From contig NZ_JAKGCT010000004.1 of assembly GCF_022230885.1 (NCBI RefSeq), positions 744,001 to 808,000 of the forward strand: a stretch of 64,000 nt of DNA, given 5' to 3'. The stretch comes from Paenalcaligenes niemegkensis (GTDB lineage Bacteria; Pseudomonadota; Gammaproteobacteria; Burkholderiales; Burkholderiaceae_B). Each line of letters opens with the position of its first letter. The stretch's first letter is position 1. A program made the position numbers and the translations under genes. The notes under the pieces were generated by a model. That model was given only the letters and a program-made list of their open reading frames with translations. It had not been told where the DNA came from and searched no databases. This document shows, piece after piece, positions 20,391 through 31,258 of this stretch.

Positions 20391-22737
20391 TTAACCGACT
20401 AGCTCGGCTTCTGGATGCGATGGCGAAGGATGCCCCGTATTGTTAGTGGAATCATCATCACCCCCGTTAGCAAAGATTAATATCACCTTGTCTGAGTCAT
20501 CAACATCGACTTCGACCTGCCCACCATTGCTAAGACGCCCGAACAGCAGCTCATCGGCCAGGGCACGACGAATGGTATCCTGTATAAGCCTGTGCATAGG
20601 CCGAGCGCCCATAGTGGGATCGAAACCATGCTTAGCCAAATGCTCACGCAATGAATCAGTAAACGTGATTTCAACCCGACGTTCATTCAGCTGATGCTCA
20701 AGCTGCAGCAGAAACTTGTCGACCACGAGCAAAATCACTTCGCGTGACAGCGGCTTAAAGCCAATAATAGCGTCAAGCCGATTTCGGAACTCGGGGCTGA
20801 ACATGCGTTTCAGGTCGGCCATTTCATCACCAGCCGCCTTGGGATTTACGAAGCCGATTGCATTACGGCTTAGTGCCTCTGCCCCGGCGTTGGTGGTCAT
20901 CACCAGGATCACGTTGCGGAAGTCGGCTTTGCGGCCATTGTTGTCAGTGAGTGTGCCGTGATCCATAACCTGCAGCAAGATGTTGTAGACGTCAGGATGC
21001 GCCTTCTCGATCTCGTCGAGCAACAACACGCAATGCGGCTGCTTGGTGACGGCCTCGGTCAATAGCCCCCTGATCAAAGCCTACGTAACCCGGTGGGGCC
21101 CCGATCAGCCGTGACACGGTATGGCGCTCCATGTACTCGGACATATCAAAGCGCAGCAGTTCGATGCCCAGCACAAAAGCAAGCTGACGCGCGACCTCGG
21201 TCTTGCCCACGCCTGTTGGCCCGGAAAACAGGAACGAGCCTATAGGCTTGTCGGGACGGCCAAGGCCGGAGCGCGACATTTTAATCGCGGCGGCAAGCGC
21301 CTCGATCGCCTCGTCCTGGCCGAACACCACGGTGCTTAGGTCACGCTGTAGCGTGGCAAGCTTGTTGCGATCGTCAGACGATACATTTTGCGGTGGAATA
21401 CGCGCAATTTGCGCAATGGTTGCCTGGATATCCTGTTTGCCAATGGTCTTTTTCTGACGTGAACGAGGCAATAGACGCTGCGCTGCCCCCGCTTCATCAA
21501 TGACATCAATGGCTTTATCGGGAAGGAACCTGTCGTTGATATGACGCGCAGCAAGTTCCGCCGCAGCCGTGATCGCGGACGACGTATAGCGTACGCCATG
21601 ATGAGCCTCGAAATGGCCTTTTAAGCCACGCAGGATCAGCACGGTCTCGGCAACCGATGGTTCTACAACATCGACTTTCTGAAAACGACGAGATAATGCA
21701 TGATCTTTTTCAAAAATGCCGCGGTACTCGTTATAGGTGGTGGCGCCCATGCACTTGAGCTGACCGGAAGACAGGGCTGGTTTCAGTAAATTGGACGCAT
21801 CCAGAGTACCGCCAGAAGCAGAGCCCGCACCGATGAGTGTATGGATCTCATCAATAAATAAAATCGCATTTTCGTCATCGTTCAGATCTTTAAGCACCGC
21901 TTTCAGACGTTGCTCAAAATCGCCGCGATACTTGGTCCCGGCCAGAAGCGCCCCCATGTCAAGGGAGTAAACAGAGGCATTGGACAATATATCGGGCACG
22001 TCTCCGGAGGTGATGCGCAAAGCCAGGCCTTCGGCAATCGCCGTTTTACCGACGCCAGCTTCACCCACCAGCAAAGGATTGTTTTTGCGGCGGCGACAAA
22101 GAATCTGGATTACCCGCTCGACTTCTTTTTCGCGGCCGATCAGGGGGTCGATACGGCCACGTCCAGCCTCGTCGTTAAGATTAGTCGTGTAGAGATCCAG
22201 CGGTGATTTCTGCTGATCGGAAGCACGACTGGGCGTGGTATCGGAAGTAGGGTTGCTACGCGATGATGCCTGCGCAGCCGGAGGCGGAGGAGCCGCCTCG
22301 TTTTTAGAGATTCCGTGCGATAAGTAATTAACCACATCAAGACGGCTAATACCCTGTTGCTGCAAGTAATACACAGCGTGGGAATCTTTTTCGCCATACA
22401 TGGCTACCAGCACATTGGCACCGGTAACTTCTGTCTTAGAGCTATTGCTCGACGAGACATGCATGATGGCGCGCTGAATAACGCGCTGAAAACCAAGCGT
22501 CGGCTGAGTATCTACCTCGCCTTCACCCGGAAAAACGGGGGTATTTTCGCTAATAAACTTGCGAAGGTTTTTTCGTAAGGCGTCGGTATCGGCAGCGCAT
22601 GCACGGAGCACTTCGATGGCCGCTACATTTTCCAGCAACGACAACAACAGGTGCTCAACCGTGATAAATTCATGGCGCGCAGCACGGGCTTCGACGAAGG
22701 CCATGTGCAGACTGACTTCAAGTTCTTCGGAGATCAC
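20391..22737 (-). CDS. clpA: ATP-dependent Clp protease ATPase subunit ClpA, frameshifted
   Basis: AAA+ unfoldase that feeds substrates to ClpP. It has an N-terminal Clp_N domain, first Walker A GEAGVGKTA and Walker B ILFIDEIHTLIGAGSASGG, and second Walker A GPTGVGKTE with LLLDEIEKAHPDV. GTG at 22737 is chosen: AGGAGG lies 4 nt upstream and it gives ISEELEVSLHMAF, the family N-terminus. The frame breaks in the C5 run 21066-21070; adding two bases (G7 on the coding strand) restores DQGGLLTEAVTKQ and a 782-residue protein. Deleting one base also restores frame but loses a conserved Gly. Located downstream of clpS, its adaptor. Confidence 0.93.
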
Positions 22738-22837
22738 GCTTCCTCCTACACGGCGAGAATTAATACCACTAGGTAGTCCTATTCTATGACTAATTAGGGT
22801 GAAAGTAACAACCAAACATAAACAACATGAGCAAAAC

Positions 22838-23161
22838 CTACGATTCGGGTGCTGGTTCCATAATACATTGGAGTGGGTGCTCGCGTGCTACCGCCAGTTG
22901 ACGCACGATCTCAACGCGAGTTGCAGCAATGTCTCTGGGGAAAATTCCACAGATCCCCCTGCCCTCGTGATGTACCTTAAGCATAATACGCTCAGCCTCA
23001 AGTTCGGTTTTATTAAACACACGTTGCAGCACTGCGACGACGAATTCCATGGGAGTGTAATCGTCGTTAAGCAATACAACTTGATACATCGGCGGTGGAG
23101 CCAATCGAGTAGTCTCACGCTCTACGACCGTGTCTTTTTGATTTGCCAACTGAATAGCCAT
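22838..23161 (-). CDS. clpS: ATP-dependent Clp protease adaptor
   Basis: 107 residues. Delivers N-degron substrates to ClpA. The conserved core is intact: [20 protein letters not shown], the [11 protein letters not shown] segment that contributes to the N-degron pocket, and the C-terminal PLQC. The clpS-clpA order and orientation is the usual proteobacterial one, with a 100-bp gap that contains a strong ribosome-binding site for clpA. Confidence 0.95.
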   Translation of the reverse strand: MAIQLANQKDTVVERETTRLAPPPMYQVVLLNDDYTPMEFVVAVLQRVFNKTELEAERIMLKVHHEGRGICGIFPRDIAATRVEIVRQLAVAREHPLQCIMEPAPES

Positions 23162-23309
23162 AAAGAACTAGGTAATATCCATAGTTGATGGTTTATGTAA
23201 ATTTCATCATTATCAAATTAATCCAATTAAGGACTCTCTTAATTTGAATTTATGGAAGTTGATAGCTTCCAGCAATTACGTAACTTATTATCGTTGAGAG
23301 GCAGTTCGA
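23162..23309 (+). promoter_or_regulatory. AT-rich divergent promoter / 5' leader region of clpS and cspA
   Basis: The 148-bp gap between divergent clpS and cspA is much richer in A+T than its flanks. It contains a 7-bp inverted repeat AATTAAG/CTTAATT near 23225-23244 and a small hairpin GGAAG...CTTCC near 23253-23269, fitting a structured cold-shock leader. No confident -35/-10 pair is assigned. Confidence 0.4.
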
Positions 23310-23564
23310 ATGTCTGATTTAAACACCGCCACCACCACTAACGCCACAGAGGACAGCCAAAAGCTATCAGGTACCGTTAAATGGTTCAATGACGCTAAAG
23401 GTTTTGGCTTTATCACGCCCGATAACGGTGGCGAGGATCTCTTCGCTCACTTTTCGTCCATTCAAATGAACGGTTTTAAAACCCTGAAAGAAGGTCAGAA
23501 AGTTCTTTTCGAAATCGCCCAAGGCCCTAAAGGTCAGCAAGCGCTTAACATTACGGCCGGTTAA
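23310..23564 (+). CDS. Cold-shock domain protein (CspA family)
   Basis: 84 residues with one cold-shock domain. RNP1 KGFGFI and RNP2 LFAHFSSI are both present, so it should bind single-stranded RNA/DNA as an RNA chaperone. A 17-residue Ser/Thr/Asn-rich N-terminal extension precedes the domain ([13 protein letters not shown] starts near residue 19), longer than in E. coli CspA. Followed by a terminator-like palindrome lying inside the start of the next gene. Confidence 0.93.
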   Translation: MSDLNTATTTNATEDSQKLSGTVKWFNDAKGFGFITPDNGGEDLFAHFSSIQMNGFKTLKEGQKVLFEIAQGPKGQQALNITAG

Positions 23565-23604
23565 CCCTTTTCAAAACAAGAACCACAATAGCTTTATATT
23601 AAAC

Positions 23605-24108
23605 ATGTATCACTTTCAATCAGGGCGAATTCGCCCTGTTTTTATTTTAGCGTCATTGTTCGTATTTGCCATGCCTCTGAAACCGGTACACGGCCAAAGC
23701 AGTTCTGCCAGCCTAGTCAAGCTTGAGACTACAGAGATCAGCATCGATAACAAAACCATTAAAGTCGAGCTTGCCAGCACCCCCGAAGAGCGCGCCACCG
23801 GATTAATGCACCGTAAATATTTAGCTGCTGACGAGGGCATGCTTTTTAGTTTCGAGACAGTATCCAGGCCCTGCTTCTGGATGAAGAATACGCTCATCCC
23901 GTTAAGCATCGCGTTCATCGATGAACAGGGCGTTATTATAAACATTAGCGAGATGCAGCCTGAAAGCCTAGAAGCGCACTGCCCTGAGCTTCCTGTACGC
24001 TACGCCCTGGAAATGAACGAGAAATGGTTCCTGTATCATAACATTGCGCCCGGCGCAGTCATTGAGCAACTGCCTTCACCACCACTGCAAAATCCTGCCG
24101 GACCCTGA
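23605..24108 (+). CDS. DUF192 family exported protein
   Basis: 167 residues. The first 30 residues form a Sec signal peptide (basic start, VFILASLFVFAMPL, cleavage after VHG). The rest is a DUF192 domain: VELASTPEERATGLMHRKYL, GMLFSFE, CFWMKNTLIPLSIAFID, ALEMNEKWF. Members are small beta-rich proteins of unknown biochemical role found in many proteobacteria. Its first codons overlap the cspA terminator palindrome. Confidence 0.85.
   Translation: MYHFQSGRIRPVFILASLFVFAMPLKPVHGQSSSASLVKLETTEISIDNKTIKVELASTPEERATGLMHRKYLAADEGMLFSFETVSRPCFWMKNTLIPLSIAFIDEQGVIINISEMQPESLEAHCPELPVRYALEMNEKWFLYHNIAPGAVIEQLPSPPLQNPAGP
23621..23643 (+). terminator. Terminator-like palindrome after cspA, inside DUF192 coding start
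   Basis: CAGGGCGAATTCGCCCTG (23621-23638) is a perfect 18-nt palindrome, immediately followed by TTTTT. It has the form of an intrinsic terminator for cspA, yet begins 17 nt inside the downstream reading frame. It would also limit DUF192 expression from the cspA promoter. Confidence 0.7.
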
Positions 24109-24121
24109 GGTTCACAGCGTA

Positions 24122-24156
24122 AAACCCCGCAAGACCAACAAGGCGTTGCGGGGTTT
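24122..24156. terminator. Bidirectional terminator between DUF192 gene and sodB
   Basis: AAACCCCGCAA (24122-24132) pairs perfectly with TTGCGGGGTTT (24146-24156), 11-bp stem, 13-nt loop, A-rich and T-rich sides for both directions. It separates convergent genes. Confidence 0.8.
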
Positions 24157-24206
24157 GATCCGGGCCAACCGATCCCGGATAGCCTGACTAAAGGCGTTAT
24201 TTACAA

Positions 24207-24785
24207 TCAGGCAAAGTTGCTTGCCGCAAAATCCCAGTTAGCCAGTGCCCAGAAATTCTCAAGATATTTGGGACGCGCATTACGGTAATCGATGTAATAA
24301 GCGTGTTCCCACACATCACAGGTCAGTAGCGAGACGTCGTCGGTAGTCAGGGGTGTTGCTGCATTGCTGGTGTTAACGATATCTACACTGCCGTCAGACT
24401 TTTTAACCAGCCATGTCCAGCCTGAACCAAAGTTGCCGGTAGCCGACTTGGTAAAAGCATCTTTGAAGGCCTCAAAGCTGCCCCACTTGGCGTTGATGGC
24501 TTCAGCCAATGCGCCTGTAGGCTCGCCGCCACCATTGGGAGACAGGCTATTCCAGTAGAAAGTGTGGTTCCATACCTGAGCTGCGTTATTAAATACGCCG
24601 CCCGATGATTTTTTCACCACTTCTTCAAGTGAAGCCCCTTCAAACTCGGTTCCGGCTACCAAGTTATTAAGGTTTGTGACGTATGTCTGGTGGTGTTTGC
24701 CGTAGTGGTATTCGAGCGTCTCTTTAGAGATATGTGGCTCGAGTGCCGTTAGTTCATAGGGAAGAGCAGGAAGAGTAAAAGCCAT
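24207..24785 (-). CDS. sodB: Superoxide dismutase, Fe type
   Basis: 192 residues. Detoxifies superoxide in the cytosol. The metal ligands of the Fe/Mn family are visible: His in [10 protein letters not shown] (residue 27), His in [10 protein letters not shown], and Asp/His in CDVWEHAYY. The segment [17 protein letters not shown] is typical of iron enzymes. ATG 24785 is chosen because AAAGGA lies 7 nt upstream; a TTG two codons earlier is less likely. Confidence 0.95.
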   Translation of the reverse strand: MAFTLPALPYELTALEPHISKETLEYHYGKHHQTYVTNLNNLVAGTEFEGASLEEVVKKSSGGVFNNAAQVWNHTFYWNSLSPNGGGEPTGALAEAINAKWGSFEAFKDAFTKSATGNFGSGWTWLVKKSDGSVDIVNTSNAATPLTTDDVSLLTCDVWEHAYYIDYRNARPKYLENFWALANWDFAASNFA

Positions 24786-24839
24786 GTTCAATTCCTTTAA
24801 GGTAATCTTGTTGCCGAGGCCAACATAGCATCGGTCTGG

Positions 24840-26166
24840 TTAAAGCAGGGCGTGCTTTTGCTTGATTTCCGCAAGCAGACTGCCGCGACCAAGCTCAACA
24901 GCTATCTGGTCGCTAACATTTAAGTCTAACGCATTTTTGACAATTTGCCCCGCCTCGTCCCGAACAATAGCATAGCCGCGATCCAGAATACGCATTGGGC
25001 TTAGAGCCTGGAGGGTCTGTTCAATACGGGCGAGCTCCTGCTGCTGCTGACGAAGCTTTCGTTCCGCCCCTGACGATAGGGCCTGCACCTGGCGCTGAAG
25101 ATGCTCGCGCCGCGAGACTACACTTGGCAGTAGCCTGCTTAACCGCTGCTCCAGTGACTGGAAGCGAAAGCGCTTTTGCTCCAGCGAGCGACGCACGATA
25201 CTCTCGAGATTACGTGCCTGGCCCATCAGTTGCTCGCGCTGATGGGCCATGCGTTGCTCTGGCGAAGTCAAGCCTGCCAGAGCCCGGTCCAAGCGCAATG
25301 AAGCCCGCTCAAGGGTGCGCGTTTGACGTTGGCCCAGGGCGCGAACGAGACTTTGCAATTGATGCAGACACTGGCTGCGACTGTTGCCTGACAACTCGGC
25401 AGCGGCTGTAGGTGTAGGGGCTCGCAGATCAGCCACAAAGTCAGCAATGGTGAAATCAGTCTCGTGGCCCACCCCGCTAATGATGGGAATAGGCGAAGCC
25501 ACGACTAACCGGGCCAATGACTCATCATTAAAACTCCAAAGGTCTTCCAGGCTTCCTCCGCCCCGCACCAGCAACAGGGTATCAACTTCATTTCTGGCAA
25601 TCGCCATGCCTAATGCCTCACAGAGCTGAGCCGCAGCAGTGGCGCCCTGCACAGGAGCGGGGTAAACGATCACGGCCACATGCGGCATGCGGCGCCGCAT
25701 GGCAGTCAGCACGTCTCGCAGGGCGGCAGCTGACAGTGAGGTCACCACTCCGACGGCTTTAGGCATTGCCGGAATAGGAAGTTTGCGTGCGGCGTCAAAA
25801 AACCTTCGGCTTCCAGCTTGATTTTCAAGCGTAAAAAAGCTTCGTGCAAATCACCTAGCCCCGCCTTGCGCATGGCGTCGACTTGCAATTGATAATCGCC
25901 TCGAGCTTCGTAAAGCGTGACATTGGCACGCAATTCGACCTGCTCTCCTGCTTTAGGGGTAAAACCCACCATGGAGGCGCGCCCCTGAACATCACTGCGC
26001 GCACAGCAGCACGTTCGTCTTTGATCGTAAAATACCAATGTCCCGAGGCTGCCTGGGTAAAGTTGGAGACCTCGCCTTTTACCCACACTTTAGTGAAACT
26101 CTCTTCGAGCAACTGACTCACCTGCCGATTTAACTGACCTACACTCATTACTGGCTCTGGGATCAT
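24840..26166 (-). CDS. xseA: Exodeoxyribonuclease VII large subunit, doubly frameshifted
   Basis: Large subunit of exonuclease VII. The N-terminal OB fold ([37 protein letters not shown]) runs from ATG 26166. The middle ([18 protein letters not shown] ... LKIKLEAEG) and the catalytic/coiled-coil part ([37 protein letters not shown]) lie in two other frames. The breaks are in the C4 run 25982-25985 and the A6 run 25797-25802; adding one base to each gives a continuous 442-residue protein of normal length. Two independent homopolymer losses in one gene again suggest sequence error. The small subunit xseB is not in the window. Confidence 0.9.
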
Positions 26167-26581
26167 GCTAATACCTGTGAAAAAACTGAAAAGCGCTTGA
26201 CTTCGGTGGAATCTGTCCACAACTCACTGCTGCCCTGCAAAAAACCATTGTTTCAGGCAGATTACGTATTACTGTTGATAAAAACATTAAAATACCCACC
26301 CAACCTACTGATAATAAACACTTTTTTAAAAATAAAAATAATGAGCCTTTATTGTCCACTCAAGCTCCAGGCCTTGCCAAGCGTGCGTTCACCCAAGCTT
26401 ATGCACACCATTATCCACAGAATCTGTGGATAGAATCACTAAAGCCATAGCCAGTAAGGAATTAAGCTAGTCGCCATATTACGGGCCGACGATTATAGTA
26501 GGTGTTTTGGCAGCTTTTACGGTCAACATCCATTTCCACCCCTTAGCGTTTAAACTATAACGCCGATTTCCAAGGATTCCT
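26167..26581. other. Intergenic region between divergent xseA and exbB
   Basis: 415 bp without a convincing gene. It is A+T-rich, especially 26270-26345. It contains a palindromic DnaA-box pair (listed separately). It must also hold the promoters of xseA and the exbB operon. No tRNA-like or coding signal was recognised. Confidence 0.6.
26411..26433. promoter_or_regulatory. Inverted pair of DnaA-box-like sites
   Basis: TTATCCACA (26411-26419) matches the DnaA-box consensus exactly. CTATCCACA is read on the opposite strand at 26425-26433, one base off consensus. The two form a near-perfect palindrome around one central base. There is no dnaA/dnaN or AT-rich unwinding cluster beside it, so a titration or regulatory site is more likely than an origin. 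Confidence 0.55.
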
Positions 26582-27186
26582 GTGCTCGCCCTACTACATG
26601 CCGCCGGCTGGCCTATCTGGCTATTATTAGCCACCTCCGTGATTGGTCTGGCCTTGATCATAGAGCGCCTGCTAAATTTGCGTGACTCTCGCTATATTGA
26701 TCCGCAAAGCATTAGTGATGCCTTCGAACAGGCTTCACTTCCCCAGGTTTCTGCCCATCGACTGCGCGAGCTGGGTGCTCAGCCGGGCTTTGGTCGCGTA
26801 GCCAGCGTCCTTATCGAATTACGCCACTTACCCGAAGCCCCCGTCGTCAGGCAGCCGAACAAAGTGGCCGCGAAGTGGGTTTTACATTGCATCGTTATCT
26901 ACCCGCTCTGGCAACAGTAGCCGTCATCGCCCCGTTATTAGGACTGTTTGGAACCGTCGTCGGCATGATTGAGCTGTTTGGCGCTTATCAGCCACAAGGC
27001 AGCGACCCGTCTCAGCTGGCACGGGGTATTTCTATCGCCCTCTACAATACGGGCTTCGGTATTCTTATCGCTATTGTCGCCTTGATTGCCCATCGATACT
27101 TTAGCTCCAAGGCTGAGTATATTTTGCACCGGCTTGAACTTGAGGCTTCTAGATTAAACCGTTTCCTGGACACAATGCCACGATGA
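26582..27186 (+). CDS. exbB: ExbB/TolQ-type proton channel subunit, frameshifted
   Basis: MotA/TolQ/ExbB family inner-membrane protein that harvests proton-motive force for TonB-type transducers. N-terminal part (membrane segment WPIWLLLATSVIGLALIIE) runs from GTG 26582. The C-terminal part, with VAVIAPLLGLFGTVVGMI and GISIALYNTGFGILIAIVALI, is in another frame. One more base in the C5 run 26838-26842 restores about 201 residues, normal length. The stop overlaps exbD by 4 bp. The placement exbB-exbD-lpxK-kdsB is typical for betaproteobacteria. Confidence 0.9.
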
Positions 27187-27590
27187 ATTTCAGGCCACAG
27201 TTCTCGTCCCGGGCAAGCATGATCGACATTAATGTGATTCCATTAATTGACGTGCTGCTGGTGGTGCTTATTTTTCTGACAGCCACCACTACGTTCAGCA
27301 AAGTGGATGACATCGCGGTCAATCTGCCGGCCAGTACCGTTAGCAGCTCGCCTTACGAGGCCAACCTGCTCGCCATCAGCCAGGACGGGCAGTATGCTCT
27401 CAACGGCCAGCTGATTACGGGCGTAGATACTTCAGATCTGCAAGAGGCCTTTTCTGCCCTGCAGCCTGGTGAGCCCCTAATTATCTATGCCGATGTGGCT
27501 ACTCCGCATGCCAGCGTCATACGCGCACTCGAGGCCGCTCATCACAGCAATTTGACTAAACTTAGTTTTGCAACACAAAGCACACCATGA
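27183..27590 (+). CDS. exbD: ExbD/TolR-type biopolymer transport protein
   Basis: 135 residues: short cytoplasmic start, one membrane helix with the proton-relay Asp (NVIPLIDVLLVVLIFLTATT), then a periplasmic ExbD domain (VNLPAS ... ALNGQLI ... IYADVATPHASVIRALEAA). Works with ExbB. Overlaps both neighbours by 4 bp (ATGA). No classical tonB is adjacent; the TonB-like proteins at 55 kb and 59.8 kb are possible clients. Confidence 0.93.
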   Translation: MNFRPQFSSRASMIDINVIPLIDVLLVVLIFLTATTTFSKVDDIAVNLPASTVSSSPYEANLLAISQDGQYALNGQLITGVDTSDLQEAFSALQPGEPLIIYADVATPHASVIRALEAAHHSNLTKLSFATQSTP

Positions 27591-28633
27591 ACGTCAATAC
27601 TGCCCTGACGCAGCGCATACACAAACTCTGGCAAGACAAAGGCGTGCTAAGCACCTTGCTGCTTCCATTTTCGTTAATTGTGTGTGCCTACACACGTCGC
27701 AAACGCCAGCGCTTTGAGAAGCAGCCCGGGCTGGCTTATTACAGCCATACGCCCGTCATTGTGGTAGGAAACCTGATTGTCGGCGGCGCCGGGAAAACAC
27801 CGCTAGTGATGGCGCTGATCGACGTGCTGCGGACAGCAGGCTTCACACCCGGAGTGATCAGCCGTGGCTATGGCGCTGCGCCAGGCCCACAGCCACGTAC
27901 CGCCAAAGAAACGGTCAACGCTGCTGAATTCGGTGACGAACCTGCGCTGATACATCAGCAGAAGCAGGTGCCGATAGCAGTACATCCCAAACGCGCCTTG
28001 GCCCTGAAAGCCCTGAACCGCGACTTCCCCGACGTTGATGTCGTGATCTCAGACGACGGCCTGCAACATCTGGCTCTGGGACGCAAGGTTGAAATCATCG
28101 TTCAAGACCAGCGTGGTATCGGCAATGGGCGGCTGCTTCCCGCCGGCCCTTTGCGAGAGCCCGCCTCCAGACTGCAAAAGGCAAGTCTGGTCATTACTCA
28201 GGTATCGGCGGACATGCCGTTCAGGCCAAATGCCCAGGCTCCGGATGAGACCAGTCCGCTAAAAATGCGTTTGTGGCCCACCTCATTTCTTCACCTTGGG
28301 AGTGGAAAACGCTTAACTCTGGCCGAGGCGCAAGCGGTATTCAGTGAAGGCCCTACCGTCGCCTGTGCTGCCATTGGACAGCCCACACGATTTTTCATCA
28401 TGCTGGAGTCAGCAGGTTTCAAGCTGGCTGCTACGCACCCGCTCCCAGACCACTACGACTATAGTTCAAACCCATTTTCGGGTATTGCCGCCAATTTCAT
28501 ACTTATTACGGCTAAAGATGCCGTAAAATGCAAAAAATTCAACGACAGTCGTTTATGGGTAGTTGAAGTAGAAACCCAGTTCTCTAAGCAAAACTGGGCC
28601 GATCCGCTGCTTCAGCTACTAGCCAAACCCTAA
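27587..28633 (+). CDS. lpxK: Tetraacyldisaccharide 4'-kinase
   Basis: Phosphorylates the lipid A precursor at the 4' position on the inner membrane. 348 residues. An N-terminal membrane-associated segment (TLLLPFSLIVCAYTRRK) is followed by the P-loop VVGNLIVGGAGKTPLV, the VISRGYG motif and DDGLQH. Starts inside exbD (4-bp overlap). Normal length. Confidence 0.94.
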   Translation: MNVNTALTQRIHKLWQDKGVLSTLLLPFSLIVCAYTRRKRQRFEKQPGLAYYSHTPVIVVGNLIVGGAGKTPLVMALIDVLRTAGFTPGVISRGYGAAPGPQPRTAKETVNAAEFGDEPALIHQQKQVPIAVHPKRALALKALNRDFPDVDVVISDDGLQHLALGRKVEIIVQDQRGIGNGRLLPAGPLREPASRLQKASLVITQVSADMPFRPNAQAPDETSPLKMRLWPTSFLHLGSGKRLTLAEAQAVFSEGPTVACAAIGQPTRFFIMLESAGFKLAATHPLPDHYDYSSNPFSGIAANFILITAKDAVKCKKFNDSRLWVVEVETQFSKQNWADPLLQLLAKP

Positions 28634-28727
28634 AGCTTCGACAGCAAGTACTGTAAGGCACATAATCTAACTGCCTTGCAACGTTACACTGCTACGTCTT
28701 TTTGTTTCACCCAAACCGGAGCCCTAC

Positions 28728-28910
28728 ATGGAACCCCGCCTGATTGAAATCTTGGTCTGCCCCCTTTGCAAAAGCAAACTCGTGCACGATCGCGACAATC
28801 TTGAGTTGATCTGTAAGGCCGATCAACTTGCTTTTCCAATTCGTGATGGCATCCCTGTCATGCTAAGCAGCGAAGCAAGAAGCCTAGAAAATCCCGCTAC
28901 ACCTGCATGA
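28728..28910 (+). CDS. Trm112-family zinc-ribbon-like small protein
   Basis: 60 residues. LLEILVCP-type start ([18 protein letters not shown]), then [20 protein letters not shown], matching the Trm112/YcaR family commonly found between lpxK and kdsB. The CPLC pair is present but the second cysteine pair is reduced to one Cys (LICKAD). Biochemical role in bacteria is not settled. Overlaps kdsB by 4 bp. Confidence 0.88.
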   Translation: MEPRLIEILVCPLCKSKLVHDRDNLELICKADQLAFPIRDGIPVMLSSEARSLENPATPA

Positions 28911-29671
28911 GTTTCATCGCGATTGTCCCTGCCCGGCTGGCTTCGACACGCCTGCCCAACAAGGCCCTGATTGACCTTGGCGGCAAGCCCATGGTGGTTC
29001 GCACAGCCCAGCAAGCCAGCTACTCACAGGCCAACCGGATCATTGTGGCCACCGATAGCCCCGAAATCATGGAGGCTGTCAAAGCCGAAGGCTTCGAAGC
29101 TGTGCTGACCAGCCCCGATCACCCTACCGGGACCGACCGCCTGGCTGAAGTCGTCGCCACCCTCGGCCTCGCTCCTGATGAGATCGTGGTCAATGTACAG
29201 GGCGACGAACCGCTTATCGAGCCAGAACTCATCAATCAGGTTGCACTCAGCCTGCGGCAATCATCTGAAGCTTCCATTGCGACCATGGCTGTTCCCATCC
29301 ATGATGCTGAAACTTTATTTAATCCAAACATTGTCAAAGTGGTACTAAACCGTTCACAATACGCTTTGTATTTTTCTCGCGCCCCCATTCCCTGGGCACG
29401 AGATGCTCTGGCTGACGGAAAACAGCGCTTAGCCCACAAGCTTCCCGCACTGCAACATATAGGCCTATACGCCTACCGCGTTAATTTTCTGCACCGCTTT
29501 CCGACGCTCGAACGCGGCATACTGGAGAGTGTGGAATCGCTAGAGCAGTTACGGGCACTCGAAAATGGCTTTACCATTGCTGTTTCGGTGTCGCCCAACC
29601 CTCCCGCCCCAGGCGTGGACACACTTGAAGATCTCGCCCGCGTGCGCGAGATCTTTGTAAATCGGTTATAA
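28907..29671 (+). CDS. kdsB: 3-deoxy-manno-octulosonate cytidylyltransferase
   Basis: Activates Kdo with CTP for lipopolysaccharide core synthesis. 254 residues with [24 protein letters not shown] at the N-terminus, the [11 protein letters not shown] metal/CTP-binding segment, YFSRAPIPW, and the C-terminal PGVDTLEDL. Normal length, translationally coupled to the Trm112 gene. Confidence 0.95.
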   Translation: MSFIAIVPARLASTRLPNKALIDLGGKPMVVRTAQQASYSQANRIIVATDSPEIMEAVKAEGFEAVLTSPDHPTGTDRLAEVVATLGLAPDEIVVNVQGDEPLIEPELINQVALSLRQSSEASIATMAVPIHDAETLFNPNIVKVVLNRSQYALYFSRAPIPWARDALADGKQRLAHKLPALQHIGLYAYRVNFLHRFPTLERGILESVESLEQLRALENGFTIAVSVSPNPPAPGVDTLEDLARVREIFVNRL

Positions 29672-29763
29672 CCAAAATTTTGTGCGCAGCTTCCGAGTGG
29701 AAACTACGCCCTTCATTGCTGCAAAGCAGCATGATCGTATAACGTTGGAATCATTATATTTAG

Positions 29764-30429
<666 letters not shown>

Positions 30430-30455
30430 GCTTTTCTCGTTATAGATACGTTATT

Positions 30456-30484
30456 AATCCGGCTCGTTGTGGCCGGATTTTTTT
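30456..30484 (+). terminator. Intrinsic terminator after adk
   Basis: AATCCGGC (30456-30463) / GCCGGATT (30472-30479), 8-nt loop, running into a seven-T tract (30478-30484). Confidence 0.85.
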
Positions 30485-30498
30485 GTAAGGGGCTAGTT

Positions 30499-31257
30499 AT
30501 GCAGGTTAAAGATCATACTTTTGTCGTTACAGGCGGCGCTTCCGGGCTGGGAGCGGGCACAGCAAGAAAACTCAGCGAACTGGGTGCACGCGTTGTCATT
30601 GCTGACCTTCAGGACGAAGCCGGAGAAAGTCTCGCAGCCGAACTCAAACAGCATTATGTGCGCTGTGACGTCAGCAATATCACAGATGCACAACGCGTCA
30701 TCGACACAGCCACACAGATCGGCTCCTTCTATGGCCTCATTAATTGCGCCGGCATTGCTCCGGCAGCAAGAACCATCGGCAGAGAAGCCGCTCACGATCT
30801 GGACTTGTTCAGCAAAGCGATCACCGTCAATCTGATTGGCACCTTCAACATGAACCGGCTGGCCGCCTTCGCCATGTCGAAAAATGAAGCACTGGAAAGC
30901 CTGGAGCGCGGGGTACTGATTAATACGGCCTCTGTGGCCGCCTATGACGGACAAATCGGCCAAACCGCCTACGCCGCCTCAAAAGGTGGCATTGTGAGCA
31001 TGACCCTGCCTATGGCACGCGACCTGGCCGGCCTTGGTATACGCTGCGTTACGATTGCCCCCGGAATATTTGGCACCCCGATGATGTTTAGCTTTCCCCA
31101 GGAAGTGCAAGACTCATTAGCTGCCAGCATTCCTTTTCCTTCACGACTAGGGCGGCCTGATGACTATGCCAAGCTGGTGCTCAGCATCATCGACAATGAA
31201 ATGATCAATGGCGAAACCATCCGTCTGGATGGTGCCATACGGATGCCGCCACGCTGA
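30499..31257 (+). CDS. Short-chain dehydrogenase, 3-hydroxyacyl-CoA dehydrogenase type II-like
   Basis: 252 residues, classical SDR. The cofactor motif is TGGASGLGAGTA near residue 11, followed by an acidic IADLQDE that favours NAD. NNAG-equivalent INCAGIA, catalytic Ser in NTASVAAYDGQIGQTAYAAS, and YxxxK as YAASK. The GTFNMNRLAAFAM and GIFGTPMM segments resemble HSD17B10/3-hydroxy-2-methylbutyryl-CoA dehydrogenases, which act in fatty acid or isoleucine degradation. ATG 30499 is chosen: AAGGGG upstream and the frame then starts directly at the Rossmann fold. The upstream extension overlaps the adk terminator. Confidence 0.85.
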   Translation: MQVKDHTFVVTGGASGLGAGTARKLSELGARVVIADLQDEAGESLAAELKQHYVRCDVSNITDAQRVIDTATQIGSFYGLINCAGIAPAARTIGREAAHDLDLFSKAITVNLIGTFNMNRLAAFAMSKNEALESLERGVLINTASVAAYDGQIGQTAYAASKGGIVSMTLPMARDLAGLGIRCVTIAPGIFGTPMMFSFPQEVQDSLAASIPFPSRLGRPDDYAKLVLSIIDNEMINGETIRLDGAIRMPPR

Positions 31258-31258
31258 T

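Noticed and set aside
26411..26433. Replication origin
   Set aside because: Only two DnaA boxes, no dnaA/dnaN/gidA neighbours and no clear unwinding element.
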